Positions 9,243 through 19,027 of a stretch of DNA of 64,000 nt are shown in pieces (the first letter of the stretch is position 1; each line of letters starts with the position of its first letter). The notes beneath the pieces are model-generated. The model saw only the letters and a list, made by a program, of their open reading frames with translations, ran no database searches and was not told the DNA's origin. Origin of the DNA: Roseovarius halotolerans (GTDB lineage Bacteria; Pseudomonadota; Alphaproteobacteria; Rhodobacterales; Rhodobacteraceae). A program made the translations under genes and the position numbers. The stretch lies in contig NZ_FWFU01000001.1 of the NCBI RefSeq assembly GCF_900172255.1, forward strand, positions 1,054,001 through 1,118,000. Direction: 5' to 3'.

Positions 9243-9488
9243 TCAGTTGCCATTTATCCCACTGGACCACTTCCCCCCCCGCCGCGCCTTTGCGAAGCCG
9301 CGGTCCGTGGCGATGAACCGCTCCAGCATGGGCACGATCAGCCTGACGGGATCGGCAACGGCTTGCCCCGTCTCGCGCCCCAGCACCTCGGCATAGGCGA
9401 CCAGATCGCGGTGGAGCGGCGCGGGCAGCTCCAGGGTCACCTTTACGGGCTTGTCGTCGGGCAGCGGGCCGAGTTTCAGCTTGGTCAT
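9243..9488 (-). CDS. DUF2274 protein, last gene of the trb operon
   Basis: An 81-aa protein starting TKLKLGPL, as is typical of DUF2274 proteins found after trbI in alphaproteobacterial ICEs. The middle (LHRDLVAYAEVLGRETG) resembles a ribbon-helix-helix or short helical DNA-binding unit. It starts 2 nt after the trbI stop. A regulatory role is inferred from fold and position only. A run of eight G residues near its 3' end encodes part of RRGGKWSS. Confidence 0.7.
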   Translation of the reverse strand: MTKLKLGPLPDDKPVKVTLELPAPLHRDLVAYAEVLGRETGQAVADPVRLIVPMLERFIATDRGFAKARRGGKWSSGINGN

Positions 9489-9490
9489 GG

Positions 9491-10630
9491 TCAACCTCCT
9501 GCCGGCTCGAATATCAAATCGCGGGTGACGATTATCCTGACCGGGAAGCCGGGCCGGATGGTCAGCGTGGGCGCGACCTGCAACTGGCGCTGGACGATCT
9601 GCTGGCCTGCCTGATTGACGGTATCTTGCGCCCCGTCGCGGATGGCGCGGATCAGCCGGTCCTCGTCGCTGGTCGCGAGCTCCGTGCCGACTGCGAGCAG
9701 CGTGGATAGTCCTGCGGCCTTCATCAGATCCCACCAATGATAATCGACGCCATCCTCAAGGCCGGCATAGCCCGATGCGTCCGCGCCCGGCAGGCGCTCA
9801 AGGACGATGGAGCGGCCGCCCGGCAGGATCAGGCGATTCCACACCAAGAGCACCCTGCGCTGGCCGAAGGTCACGCCGTCATCATATTGGCCGATGATGC
9901 GGGTGCCCTGCGGAATCAGGAGCAGCGAGCCGGTCGGGCTGTCATAGACGTTCTCCGTCACCTGCGCTGTGATCTGGCCCGGAAGGTCGGAACGGATGCC
10001 GGTGATGAGCGCGGCCGGGATCACGGCCCCGGCCTGCAGGATATAGGGCGAGGCCGGCGGCGTGACGCGATCCGGCGCGACGGTCTGGCGGTCCACCGGG
10101 CCGCCCAGGAAGGCGGCATGGCGGTTCTGACCGGCCGCTCCCTCCGGTTGCCCGCCGAGACCGGCCAGGCCGGGCATGGCCGTCCCGGCTGGTGTTCCTG
10201 TGCGCGGTCCGGTCTGGAAGAACACGCTGCTCAGGCGCGCGGCTTCTTCCTCGGCGCGGCGGCGTTCTTCCTCGGGATCGACCGCGGGCGCTGTGATCGC
10301 AGGCGTTGCGACCGGCTGGCCCCGCCTCTCGGCGTCGAGGATCGGACGGCCAAGGTCGCCGGGCAGCGCGGGGCCGAGGACCGGGCCGGTGTAGTCGGAG
10401 GGCAAGCCCGTGAGTCCGTCCGCCGTGGGCCGGTTTTCTGTCGAATAGAGTTCTTCGCCGCCCGGTCCGGCCTCGCGGGTCTGGAGCGCGTAGATCAGCG
10501 CGCCGCCGATGCCGAGAAGCGCGACCGCGCCAATGCCTGCCAGCATCTTGCGGGACAGGCGGGTGACGCGCGGCGGTTCTGCGCGCAGCCGCATGGGCGC
10601 TGTGGTGTCGGTGATCGGGTTGTCTGTCAT
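9491..10630 (-). CDS. trbI: TrbI, VirB10-like mating-pair channel protein
   Basis: A component of the conjugative type IV secretion channel that spans from inner to outer membrane. It has a short cytoplasmic N-terminus, one membrane helix at about residues 28-51, a proline-rich periplasmic linker, and a C-terminal VirB10 domain (about 180-375). The ATG at 10630 overlaps the trbG stop as ATGA. The frame is open further upstream, but that part is the trbG shadow. 379 aa is usual for the family. Confidence 0.92.
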   Translation of the reverse strand: MTDNPITDTTAPMRLRAEPPRVTRLSRKMLAGIGAVALLGIGGALIYALQTREAGPGGEELYSTENRPTADGLTGLPSDYTGPVLGPALPGDLGRPILDAERRGQPVATPAITAPAVDPEEERRRAEEEAARLSSVFFQTGPRTGTPAGTAMPGLAGLGGQPEGAAGQNRHAAFLGGPVDRQTVAPDRVTPPASPYILQAGAVIPAALITGIRSDLPGQITAQVTENVYDSPTGSLLLIPQGTRIIGQYDDGVTFGQRRVLLVWNRLILPGGRSIVLERLPGADASGYAGLEDGVDYHWWDLMKAAGLSTLLAVGTELATSDEDRLIRAIRDGAQDTVNQAGQQIVQRQLQVAPTLTIRPGFPVRIIVTRDLIFEPAGG

Positions 10631-11649
10631 GACGGCGAGTCTCCGGTGGCTGCGGGCTGAGCGGCGGCCTGTCGTTGCTCGATACGGACGATCCTGACGA
10701 CCTGCTGGCGGTTGCCGCTGCCAAGGCGCAGTTCGGCCGCGCCAAACAGACGGTCCACGATCAGGACGTTCCGGTAGATGCGGGAATTGACGATCTGCGG
10801 CTCGCCGTCCGACCCGAGCACGAAGATCGGCGGCATTTCGCCCTGCACGATCCCGCGCGGGAAGACGACATAGACGCGCCGGCCATCGTCGAAGACGGAA
10901 ACCGGCCGCCATGGCGGGCTGTCGCCCTGCACCTGCAATCCATAGCGATAGTTCCGCGCCGCCTCGGCAGGGATGACCGGCGCGGACGGGACGGCCCGGC
11001 GCTGGCCTGCCGGCGGCGCGGGATAGGCCCAGGCGACGGCGGGCATGTAGAGCGCTTCCCGCGCGCGCAGCTCCATCATGTAGGTTCGCCGGTCGGTGGT
11101 CACGACAAGGTTGGTCGAGATGTCGTCGCGGGTCGGTTTCACGAGGATATGGACGCGCCGGTTGGCGCCGCTGCCGCTCTCGGTATCGCCGATGATCCAG
11201 CGGGCGGTGTCGCCGGCCGCAATCGGTCCTGCGCCGGTCAGGTTTTCACCCGGCTCCAGCGCGATATTGGTGATTTGACCGGGGGCGGCATAGACCTGAT
11301 AGAGCGCGCCTTCCGACCACGGGTATATCTGGATGGCGTTGTAGTAGCCTTCGCGGCGCGGCTCGACGCGGGCGGCGGCGTTGGCGTTCTCGACGCGGCC
11401 GGTCGGTGTGCCCGCCCTCTCGCCGCCGCGCGCGACGGTCCAGGCGGGCGGAACATGCAGCGGCCGGGGCGTGTCCTCTGCCGAAGCGGCAGGCGGCGTC
11501 GGCAGCGGCGGCACGGCGTCGTCATAGGAGAATTGCGGCGTCCGGTTGGTGGCGCAGCCGGCCAGCACGGTCGCGGAAAGCAGCAACGCCGCCAGTGCGG
11601 GTTTGCGGAAAACCGGAAAGCCGGCTTTGCAGAAAGACGTGCGGGTCAT
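10627..11649 (-). CDS. trbG: TrbG, VirB9-like outer-membrane channel lipoprotein
   Basis: Periplasmic/outer-membrane component of the conjugation channel. The N-terminus is a lipoprotein signal with lipobox LAGC (Cys ~33). The VirB9/CagX domain fills the rest. 340 aa. The ATG at 11649 overlaps the trbF stop by 4 bp; the stop overlaps trbI. It belongs to the tightly packed trb operon and should assemble with TrbF and TrbI. Confidence 0.9.
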   Translation of the reverse strand: MTRTSFCKAGFPVFRKPALAALLLSATVLAGCATNRTPQFSYDDAVPPLPTPPAASAEDTPRPLHVPPAWTVARGGERAGTPTGRVENANAAARVEPRREGYYNAIQIYPWSEGALYQVYAAPGQITNIALEPGENLTGAGPIAAGDTARWIIGDTESGSGANRRVHILVKPTRDDISTNLVVTTDRRTYMMELRAREALYMPAVAWAYPAPPAGQRRAVPSAPVIPAEAARNYRYGLQVQGDSPPWRPVSVFDDGRRVYVVFPRGIVQGEMPPIFVLGSDGEPQIVNSRIYRNVLIVDRLFGAAELRLGSGNRQQVVRIVRIEQRQAAAQPAATGDSPS

Positions 11650-12335
11650 TGGCTCATCTCCCGCGACCATGAAATCGCATTGACATAGATGCCGAGCGGA
11701 TTGGCGCGCAGCCTCTCGGCGGTGCGCGGCGGCTGGATCACGATGGTCAGGATCGCGGTCCATCGCTCGGTGCCGGAAAGCTGGCCGTTTTCGTAGTGGC
11801 GCTCGGTCCAGGCGACCCGGAACGATCCGGGCGATGCCCGGATGACGCTGGACACATCGACGGCGATCTGTTGGCGGCCGACACGGGTGAACGGATCGTT
11901 GGCGCGGGCATAGTCGTTCAGAGCCGCAGCGCCCCGGTCGGTGGTGAACTCGTAGGCGCGAAGCCAGTTCTGGCGGACGATGATCGCATCGGCCGGGATC
12001 GCGCGGACCTGCTCGATGAAGCGGCCGAGATGGAAAGCGATCTGCGGATCGGTCGGGCGATAGTCGGCGTTCGCCGGTGCGACGGTCTGGGCTTCGCCGA
12101 GCGCATCGACCTGCACCACCCAGGGCACCACGGTCCCGCGCGCCGACTGCCACACCAGCGCCGAGGCGAAGCCCGCCGACAGGATCAGGGAACCGAACGC
12201 CATGTAGCGCCAGTTTCGCGCCTGCACGCGGGCCGAGCCGATGCGCTCATCCCAGACCTGCGCGGCCTTCTGATACGGGGTCTCGGGTTCCGGCGTCTTG
12301 CCGTAATGGGCTGCGGGTCGTTTGAAGATGCTCAT
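11646..12335 (-). CDS. trbF: TrbF, VirB8-like inner-membrane assembly protein
   Basis: A bitopic inner-membrane protein that nucleates the conjugation channel. It has a cytoplasmic N-terminus with the family start (KRPAAHYGKTPEPETPYQKA), a membrane helix at about residues 44-62, and a periplasmic VirB8 domain. 229 aa, as expected. It overlaps both trbL (upstream) and trbG (downstream) by 4 bp. Confidence 0.92.
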   Translation of the reverse strand: MSIFKRPAAHYGKTPEPETPYQKAAQVWDERIGSARVQARNWRYMAFGSLILSAGFASALVWQSARGTVVPWVVQVDALGEAQTVAPANADYRPTDPQIAFHLGRFIEQVRAIPADAIIVRQNWLRAYEFTTDRGAAALNDYARANDPFTRVGRQQIAVDVSSVIRASPGSFRVAWTERHYENGQLSGTERWTAILTIVIQPPRTAERLRANPLGIYVNAISWSREMSQ

Positions 12336-13708
12336 GAGCAGTCACTTTCGGAAAGGTTGACGGAAGAACCGGGGCCATGGCTGTCGCCGGAGCGGACGGC
12401 GTGTGCGGCCATGGTCGTGCCGTGGTTCATGGCCTGCGAGCGGCGCATCCGCTGCGCCCAGGCAGGCGGTGCGCCTGTGGCCGAGGCGGACGCGGCCGGG
12501 GCGGATGCTTCCGCCGCGCCTCCGGCCGTGCCCATGGTGGACGCGCCGCCACTCGCACCGAAGCCAGCCTTCGCGCCTTCGGAGAAACTGGACTTGACGC
12601 TTTCGGACGCGCGGGAGGCAGCGCGTTTCAAGGGTGAGACGGCTGCCGATCCTGCCGCGCGAGCGACGCCGCCAAGGCCAGACGCGACACCGGCCGCGCC
12701 GGACTGGCCGAGCGAGCCGAGGCTGTAGGCTGCGGAAGCGGCTCCTGCGGCCGTCGCGCCGCCGCGAACGGCCGCGGCCCCGCCGGACAAAGCGGCAGCG
12801 CCGCCTTTTGCGCCGAGCATCGCCGCGCCACCCGCCGCCGCACCGCCCGCCAGCACCATGCCGCCGGCGGCGAGGCCGGTGCCCACGGCCGCGCCCGCGC
12901 CGAGCTGGGGGCCGCCCGAGACAAGGCCGGTGGCGATGCCGGGTCCGAAGATGCCGAGGCCGAGCAGCGACAGGGCCGCGAGCACAATCGCCATGGCATC
13001 GTCGATCGTGGGGGTGACGCCGCCGAAGCCGGCGGTGAACTGCGAAAACAAGGTTGAGCCGATGCCGATGATGACGGCCAACACCAGAACCTTGATGCCG
13101 GAAGAGATTACGTTGCCAAGCACACGCTCGGCCATGAAGGCGGTCTTGCCGAACAGGCCAAAGGGGATCAGCACGAAGCCGGCCAGCGTGGTCAGCTTGA
13201 ACTCGATCAGCGTGACGAAGAGCTGCACGGCGAGGATGAAGAAGGCGAGGATCACCAGCGCCCAGGCGAACAGCAGGCAGGCGATCTGGATGAAGTTCTC
13301 GAAAAACGACCAGTAGCCCATCAGGTCGGAAATGGAATCGAGCAATGGTCGGCCGGCATCGAGGCCGGTCTGTGCCACCCGGCCTGGCCGCATGAGGTCG
13401 GCAGCGGAAAAGCCCGTGCCCGACGCCATGAGACCGAGACCGGCGAATGAGTCGAAGACGATGCGGGCGAGGTTGTTCCAGTTGCCGATGACGTAGGCGA
13501 AGACACCGACGAACAGGGTCTTCTTGACCAGCCTTGCGATAATGTCGTCATCCGCGCCCCAGGCCCAGAAGAGCGCCGCCAGCGTCACGTCGATGACGAT
13601 CAGGGTGGTGGCGATAAACGCCACTTCCCCACCGAGCAGGCCGAAGCCGGAATCTATGTAGCTGGTGAAGACCCCAAGAAACGAGTCGATGACGCCGGTT
13701 CCGCCCAT
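12332..13708 (-). CDS. trbL: TrbL, VirB6-like polytopic membrane protein
   Basis: Inner-membrane channel component. It has at least five predicted membrane helices in the first ~280 residues, followed by a long glycine/alanine-rich stretch (~270-400) and a polar tail, the normal TrbL layout. 458 aa. The C-terminus varies between family members and here ends in a serine-rich segment. Starts 3 nt after the small trbK-like gene. Confidence 0.9.
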   Translation of the reverse strand: MGGTGVIDSFLGVFTSYIDSGFGLLGGEVAFIATTLIVIDVTLAALFWAWGADDDIIARLVKKTLFVGVFAYVIGNWNNLARIVFDSFAGLGLMASGTGFSAADLMRPGRVAQTGLDAGRPLLDSISDLMGYWSFFENFIQIACLLFAWALVILAFFILAVQLFVTLIEFKLTTLAGFVLIPFGLFGKTAFMAERVLGNVISSGIKVLVLAVIIGIGSTLFSQFTAGFGGVTPTIDDAMAIVLAALSLLGLGIFGPGIATGLVSGGPQLGAGAAVGTGLAAGGMVLAGGAAAGGAAMLGAKGGAAALSGGAAAVRGGATAAGAASAAYSLGSLGQSGAAGVASGLGGVARAAGSAAVSPLKRAASRASESVKSSFSEGAKAGFGASGGASTMGTAGGAAEASAPAASASATGAPPAWAQRMRRSQAMNHGTTMAAHAVRSGDSHGPGSSVNLSESDCS

Positions 13709-13711
13709 GGA

Positions 13712-13999
13712 TCACTGTTCCTCGTTCTGTCGCGGAGCGGTCTGGGCGGGCGTCCGGCCAAGAAAGCGGTCGCGGCTCTCGGCCCATGCGGAAAGGCAGA
13801 CCGGATCGCTCGTCGCCGCTTCCCCAAGCTGCTGGCACCGGCGAAGCGTCGCGCGGAGCGGATCGGCCGGCGGTTGCAGCGCCGGTGCGGTGCTGGCCGG
13901 CGCGGGATCGTCCTTGCGGGTCATCTCGATCACCGTGGCCGCGATGGCCATGGCGACGAATACGACGGCCCCGAGCCGGGCCAGCATCTTGCCGTCCAT
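13712..13999 (-). CDS. TrbK-like putative entry-exclusion protein
   Basis: A 95-aa protein with one N-terminal membrane helix (about residues 7-25) and a periplasmic domain with two cysteines (RRCQQLGE and DPVCLSAW), the pattern of the alternative TrbK proteins between trbJ and trbL in alphaproteobacterial trb operons. In RP4 the equivalent lipoprotein blocks redundant transfer between donors; function here is by analogy. Confidence 0.75.
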   Translation of the reverse strand: MDGKMLARLGAVVFVAMAIAATVIEMTRKDDPAPASTAPALQPPADPLRATLRRCQQLGEAATSDPVCLSAWAESRDRFLGRTPAQTAPRQNEEQ

Positions 14000-14017
14000 G
14001 GGCGGCCCCTCCCGTGG

Positions 14018-14779
14018 TCAGTTGTTGCCGTTGAACATCTGCGCGTTGCCCGGCTGGTAGCCGCTGCCGGGGGTCAGGAAGCGCTCGCGCTGGACACGGC
14101 CCTGTTCGGCGGCCGTCGCACGCTCGGCCTCGATCAGCGCTTCCGACCGGCCGTTGGCGGCGAGCATGGCGATCAGGTCGGAAAGCTGCTGCGACTGGAG
14201 GGCGAGGATCTGATTGCCGGCCTGCGTGGCCTGCAATGCGCCGGTCGCACCCTGGCTCCGGCCGACGAGCGCGGCCATCTCGGCGCGGTTGCTGTCGATA
14301 TTGCCGACGACACCGGCTTGCACCTTCATGGCGTCCTGCAAGCCGCCGACCGTGTTTTGCCAACGGTCGCGCGCATCGGCGACAAGCTGGGCGTCGGTCG
14401 CCGACAGCGACACATTGCCGTATTGGCTCTGGAACGCCTGGTCGATGTTCTGCACGTCGAACGCGATGTTCTGCGCGTCGCTGAGAAGCTGCTGCGTGCG
14501 GCTGACGTTCTGTTGAATCTGCTGGAGCGAGGAATATGGCAAGCTCGCCAGATTGCGGGCCTGATTGATGAGCATCTGGGCCTCGTTCTGGAGCGAGGTG
14601 ATCTGGTTGTTAATCTGCTCCAGCGTGCGCGCGGCCGTGAGCACGTTCTGCGCGTAGTTGGTCGGATCATAGACGATCCATTGCGCATGGGCCGGGCTTG
14701 CCAGCATGGGCGAAAGCGCGACCGGAATGGCGAGCGCCAGCGCAAGGGCCGAGGCCCCGACAAACTTGGAATAGGTCAT
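14018..14779 (-). CDS. trbJ: TrbJ, VirB5-like mating-pair protein
   Basis: A secreted or periplasmic minor pilus component. Signal peptide at residues 1-33 (cleavage at AHAQ), then glutamine- and asparagine-rich coiled coils (TLEQINNQITSLQNEAQM). 253 aa. The start at 14779 is chosen for the signal peptide; the longer frame upstream is a trbE shadow. It overlaps trbE by 4 bp (ATGA). Confidence 0.9.
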   Translation of the reverse strand: MTYSKFVGASALALALAIPVALSPMLASPAHAQWIVYDPTNYAQNVLTAARTLEQINNQITSLQNEAQMLINQARNLASLPYSSLQQIQQNVSRTQQLLSDAQNIAFDVQNIDQAFQSQYGNVSLSATDAQLVADARDRWQNTVGGLQDAMKVQAGVVGNIDSNRAEMAALVGRSQGATGALQATQAGNQILALQSQQLSDLIAMLAANGRSEALIEAERATAAEQGRVQRERFLTPGSGYQPGNAQMFNGNN

Positions 14780-17262
14780 GGAAGAATCTCCTGTGGGGTA
14801 TCGAGTCGGGCCGGCGCGGCGGATTCCGGCCGGTCGGCAAGATTGGTGAGGTTGGGGATCAGCTCGACCGCCCACTCGACGCCGCGCTCGCGCAGCCATG
14901 CGGCGAGGAAACCATCGCGGCCGTGCTCCGCAACGATCTGCGCAATGAGGGTCTGGTCGGATTTGGCGGATGCGGCGCAGAGGGCGAGGCCGACTTCGGA
15001 CAGGCCCAGCTCGAACAGGCGGTTGCCCCTGCGGCTTTGGCAGTAATAATCCCGCTTGGGCGTGGCCCTTGCGAGGATTTCGATCTGCCTGTCATTGAGG
15101 CCGAAGCGGCGATAGATGGCCGCGATCTGCGGCTCGATGGCGCGCTCGTTCGGCAGCAGGAGCCGCGTCGGGCAGCTCTCGATGATAGCGGGCGCGATGT
15201 TGCTGCCGTCGATGTCGGACAGGCTTTGCGTGGCGAAGATGACGCTGGCGTTCTTCTTGCGCAGCGTCTTCAGCCATTCGCGGAGCTGGCCGGCGAATCC
15301 CTCGTCGTCGAGCGCAAGCCAGCCTTCATCGATGATGAGCAGCGTGGGGCGGCCGTCGAGCCGGTCGCCGATGCGATGGAACAGGTAGGACAGAACGGCC
15401 GGGGCCGCGCCGGTGCCGACCAGCCCTTCGATCTCGAACGCCTGCACGTCCGCCGATCCCAAATGCTCTGTCTCGGCGTCGAGCAACCGGCCATAGGCAC
15501 CGCCGACGCAGAACGGCCGGAGCGCCTGTTTCAGATCGTTGGATTGCAACAGCACCGCAAGGCCGGTGATCGTGCGTTCTTCGACCGGCGCGGAGGCGAG
15601 CGAAGTCAGCGCCGTCCAAAGATACTCTTTGACCTCGGGCGTGATGGCGATGCCTTCGCGCATGAGGATGGTGGCAATCCAGTCCGCCGCCCATGCGCGT
15701 TCATAGGTGTCGTGGATGCGGGCCAGCGGCTGGAGCGAGACGGACGCCTCGGCCCCTTCTGTCAGCCCGCCGCCAAGGTCATGCCAGTCGCCGCCCATGG
15801 CGAGCGACGCGGCGCGGATGCTGCCGCCGAAGTCGAAGGCGAAGACTTGGCTGGCCTCGTAGCGGCGGAACTGGAGCGCCATGAGGGCGAGCAGCACGCT
15901 CTTGCCCGCGCCCGTGGGGCCGACGACAAGGGTGTGCCCTACGTCGCCGACATGCAAAGACAACCGGAACGGGGTTGAGCCTTCGGTCTTTCCAAAGAGC
16001 AAAGGGGGCGCACCGAAATGCTCGTCCCGTTCCGGCCCCGCCCACACCGCCGAAAGCGGGATCATGTGGGCGAGATTCAAAGTGCTGATGGGCGATTGCC
16101 TGACATTCGCGTAGGCGTGTCCGGGCAGGCTGCCGAGCCATGCGTCAACCGCGTTGACGCTCTCGGGCATGGCGGTGAAGTCGCGGCCCTGAACGATCTT
16201 CTCGACCAGGCGCAGCTTCTCGTCGGCAAGGCGCGGGTCGGCATCCCATACGGTGACGGTCGCTGTGACGTAGGCCATGCCCGCCACGTCCGCCCCAAGC
16301 TCCTGCAACGCCATGTCGGCGTCGAGCGCCTTGTTCGCGGCGTCAGTGTCCACAAGGGCGGACGCCTCGTTGGTCATCACCTCTTTCAGAATCGCGGCGA
16401 CGCTCTTGCGCTTGGCGAACCATTGGCGGCGGATGCGGGTCAGGAGCTTTGTGGCGTCCACTTTGTCCAGCAGGATCGCGCGCGTGCTCCACCTGTAGGG
16501 GAACGGCAGCCGGTTCATCTCGTCGAGCAGGCCAGGCGTCGTCGCGGTCGGGAAACCTACGATGGTCAGGACGCGCAGATGCGCGTCGCCAAGGCGCGGC
16601 TCCAGCCCGCCCGTCAAGGGCTGATCGGCCAGCAGCGCGTCGAGGTGCATGGGCACCTCGGGCACGCGCACACGGTGGCGATTGGTCGATATGGTCGAAT
16701 GGAGGTAGGTCAGCGTCTCCCCGTCATCGAGCCAGCGGCACTCCGGCATGAATCCGTCGAGCAGCGCCAGCACGCGATCGGTGCGATCGATGAAGGCGCG
16801 CAGGACCTCCCACGGGTTCACGCCGGATTGCTCGCGACCCTCGTAGAGCCAGCTTTCCGCGCGGGCGGCTTCCTCGGCCGGGGGCAGCCAGAGGAAGGTC
16901 AGGAAATAGCCGGACACGAAATGCGTGCCGGCTTCTTCGAAACCCGCTTTGCGCTCTGCATCGACCAGCGCCGAGGCGGCGTCGGGAAAGGCGCTGTCGG
17001 GATAGGTCGCGGCCTCGCTGCGCTGCGCCTCAACGAAGATGCTCCAGCCGGAGCCGAGACGGCGCACGGCGTTGTTGATGCGACCGGCGACGGCGACTAG
17101 CTCGGCGGCGACGGCGGAATCCAGATCGGGACCGCGAAACTTCGCGGTGCGCTGGAACGATCCGTCTTTGTTGAGCACGACACCCTGACCGACCAGCGCC
17201 GCCCAGGGCAGATAGTCGGCGAGGCGCGCGGCGGTGCGGCGGTATTCGGCAAGGTTCATCAT
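14776..17262 (-). CDS. trbE: TrbE, VirB4-like conjugation ATPase
   Basis: The hexameric ATPase that powers pilus biogenesis and transfer. Walker A GPTGAGKS at about residues 448-455, Walker B LLIIDEGW at about 645, and the VirB4 N-terminal domain (about 20-230). 828 aa from the MM start at 17262. The longer frame to 17433 overlaps trbD and is not used. The neighbours trbD (13 bp away) and trbJ (overlap) place it in the standard order. Confidence 0.93.
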   Translation of the reverse strand: MMNLAEYRRTAARLADYLPWAALVGQGVVLNKDGSFQRTAKFRGPDLDSAVAAELVAVAGRINNAVRRLGSGWSIFVEAQRSEAATYPDSAFPDAASALVDAERKAGFEEAGTHFVSGYFLTFLWLPPAEEAARAESWLYEGREQSGVNPWEVLRAFIDRTDRVLALLDGFMPECRWLDDGETLTYLHSTISTNRHRVRVPEVPMHLDALLADQPLTGGLEPRLGDAHLRVLTIVGFPTATTPGLLDEMNRLPFPYRWSTRAILLDKVDATKLLTRIRRQWFAKRKSVAAILKEVMTNEASALVDTDAANKALDADMALQELGADVAGMAYVTATVTVWDADPRLADEKLRLVEKIVQGRDFTAMPESVNAVDAWLGSLPGHAYANVRQSPISTLNLAHMIPLSAVWAGPERDEHFGAPPLLFGKTEGSTPFRLSLHVGDVGHTLVVGPTGAGKSVLLALMALQFRRYEASQVFAFDFGGSIRAASLAMGGDWHDLGGGLTEGAEASVSLQPLARIHDTYERAWAADWIATILMREGIAITPEVKEYLWTALTSLASAPVEERTITGLAVLLQSNDLKQALRPFCVGGAYGRLLDAETEHLGSADVQAFEIEGLVGTGAAPAVLSYLFHRIGDRLDGRPTLLIIDEGWLALDDEGFAGQLREWLKTLRKKNASVIFATQSLSDIDGSNIAPAIIESCPTRLLLPNERAIEPQIAAIYRRFGLNDRQIEILARATPKRDYYCQSRRGNRLFELGLSEVGLALCAASAKSDQTLIAQIVAEHGRDGFLAAWLRERGVEWAVELIPNLTNLADRPESAAPARLDTPQEILP

Positions 17263-17275
17263 GGATGGGCTCCCC

Positions 17276-17557
17276 TCAGACCGCCAGAAAAGCCGGGATG
17301 CGCAGATGCCGCCGCCCGACTTCGACGAATTGGGGATCGCGCTTCGCCGCCCATACCGCCGCGAAATGCCCGATGGCCCATATGGCGATGCCGACCAGCC
17401 AGAGGCGCAGGCCGAGACCCACGGCCCCGGCAAGCGTCCCGTTCATGATGGCGATGCTTCTCGGAGCGCCGCCGAGCAGGATATGCTCGGTCAACGCCCG
17501 GTGGACCGGGATCGAGAATCCCGGCACCGCGTCCAGTTGTTCGAGACCGCCCGCCAT
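17276..17557 (-). CDS. trbD: TrbD, VirB3-like membrane protein
   Basis: A 93-aa inner-membrane protein with two adjacent hydrophobic segments in the middle (about residues 32-65), preceded by PGFSIPVHRALTE, a VirB3/TrbD signature. It works with TrbE at the base of the channel. The start overlaps the trbC stop by one base (TGATG). Confidence 0.88.
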   Translation of the reverse strand: MAGGLEQLDAVPGFSIPVHRALTEHILLGGAPRSIAIMNGTLAGAVGLGLRLWLVGIAIWAIGHFAAVWAAKRDPQFVEVGRRHLRIPAFLAV

Positions 17558-17889
17558 CAGACGAGCGCCCCGCCGCCGAACGAGAAGAACGACAGGAAGA
17601 AGCTCGATGCGGCGAACGCGATGGACAGGCCGAACACGATCTGGATCAGGCGACGGAAACCGCCGCTGGTGTCGCCGAAGGCCAGCGTCAGGCCGGTCAC
17701 GATGATGATGATGACGGCGATGATCTTGGCGACCGGCCCCTCGATGGATTCGAGGATGGATTGGAGCGGCGCTTCCCACGGCATCGACGATCCCGAGGCA
17801 TGGGCGGCCGGAGCCATGAAGAGGCCGACATAGGTGAAGGTCGCGGCCGTGGCGACGTGGCGGCGGATGCGCATGGTATGACGGATCAT
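17557..17889 (-). CDS. trbC: TrbC, VirB2-like pilin
   Basis: The major subunit of the conjugative pilus. It has an N-terminal signal sequence (cleavage near AHAS, residue ~32) and two hydrophobic helices (about 53-70 and 83-103). 110 aa, as in the family, and overlapped by trbB at 17886-17889. TrbC pilins are often cyclised after TraF-type cleavage; a TraF homologue is encoded at 29922-30467. Confidence 0.9.
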   Translation of the reverse strand: MIRHTMRIRRHVATAATFTYVGLFMAPAAHASGSSMPWEAPLQSILESIEGPVAKIIAVIIIIVTGLTLAFGDTSGGFRRLIQIVFGLSIAFAASSFFLSFFSFGGGALV

Positions 17890-18881
17890 TCGGGGTCTCC
17901 AGTTCTGGTGGGGGTTGCCAAGGGGCTGAGATGCGTGATGCGGTAGTCGCCGTCCGGCCCCAGCCCTTCGACGCGGGCGAGTTCGGCCAGCCGGCGCGCG
18001 GAACCGCGCCCGGAAAGGACGGCAACAAGGTCAATGGTTTCCGCGATCAGGGCGCGCGGGACGGTGACGACAGCCTCTTGAATGAGCTGTTCAAGCCGGC
18101 GCAGCGCGCCAATGCCGGTGCCTGCGTGGATGGTGCCAATCCCGCCCGGGTGGCCCGTGCCCCATGCTTTGAGCAGATCGAGGGCTTCCGATCCGCGCAC
18201 CTCGCCGATGGGGATGCGGTCGGGGCGCAGGCGCAGCGAGGAACGGACCAGATCGGAAAGCGTCGCCACGCCGTCTTTCGTCCGCATAGCGACAAGGTTG
18301 GGCGCGGCGCATTGCAGCTCGCGAGTGTCCTCGATGATGACGACACGATCCGCGCCCTTGGCGACTTCGGCCAGAAGCGCGTTGGTCAGTGTGGTCTTGC
18401 CGGTGCTGGTGCCGCCCGCCACGAGGATGTTGGCGCGGGATGCGACGGCCGCGCGTAGCGTTTCCGCCTGATCGGCGGACATGATGCCGGCGGACACATA
18501 GTCGTCGAGCGTGAACACCGCGACGGCGGGCTTGCGGATGGCGAAGGCCGGCGAGGAAACCACCGGGGGAAGCAAGCCTTCAAAGCGTTCGCCGCTCTCG
18601 GGAAGCTCGGCCGAAACGCGGGGACTGCGGGCATGAACCTCGACGCCGACATGGTGTGCGACCAGGCGCACGATGCGCTCGCCATCGGCCGGCGGCATCG
18701 TTTCGCCCGTATCCGCCAATCCTTCGGACAGCCGGTCGATCCAGATGCGGCCATCCGGGTTCAGCATGACCTCGACCACGGCCGGGTCTTCCAGAAACCG
18801 GGCAATGGCCGGGCCGAGCGCCGTGCGCAGCATCCGCGCGCCGCGCTGGATCGCCTCCGGTCTGTGATGTGTGGCAGTCAT
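17886..18881 (-). CDS. trbB: TrbB, VirB11-like conjugation ATPase
   Basis: The cytoplasmic secretion ATPase that starts the trb operon. Walker [10 protein letters not shown] at about residues 155-163, plus the [21 protein letters not shown] boxes characteristic of VirB11 ATPases. I chose the ATG at 18881 ([10 protein letters not shown]), giving 331 aa; an upstream ATG at 18926 would add 15 residues and has no better ribosome site. The 20-bp conserved element lies 118 bp upstream. Confidence 0.92.
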   Translation of the reverse strand: MTATHHRPEAIQRGARMLRTALGPAIARFLEDPAVVEVMLNPDGRIWIDRLSEGLADTGETMPPADGERIVRLVAHHVGVEVHARSPRVSAELPESGERFEGLLPPVVSSPAFAIRKPAVAVFTLDDYVSAGIMSADQAETLRAAVASRANILVAGGTSTGKTTLTNALLAEVAKGADRVVIIEDTRELQCAAPNLVAMRTKDGVATLSDLVRSSLRLRPDRIPIGEVRGSEALDLLKAWGTGHPGGIGTIHAGTGIGALRRLEQLIQEAVVTVPRALIAETIDLVAVLSGRGSARRLAELARVEGLGPDGDYRITHLSPLATPTRTGDPE

Positions 18882-18998
18882 GTCGGCCCCGCTTTCGACG
18901 GGGCGCACGACAGTCGGTCCCCGCATCGGGGTCGATTAAAAGAACCTGATTTTTGGCCGACTCAACAACTATTTACGCGCGTGCGGCCACCGGCGGTG

Positions 18999-19018
18999 AT
19001 CGGCGGCAAATAGGACGG
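18999..19018 (-). promoter_or_regulatory. 20-bp element shared by the trb and traG operons, copy 1
   Basis: The sequence ATCGGCGGCAAATAGGACGG is repeated exactly at 21578-21597. The copies lie 118 bp upstream of trbB and 98 bp upstream of traG, in the same orientation relative to transcription. This looks like a shared operator or promoter element that co-regulates channel and coupling protein. The LysR protein at 21604 is the nearest candidate regulator (inference). Copy 1 lies between trbB and the CopG gene, just 10 bp from the CopG stop. Confidence 0.55.
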
Positions 19019-19027
19019 TTTGAAAAT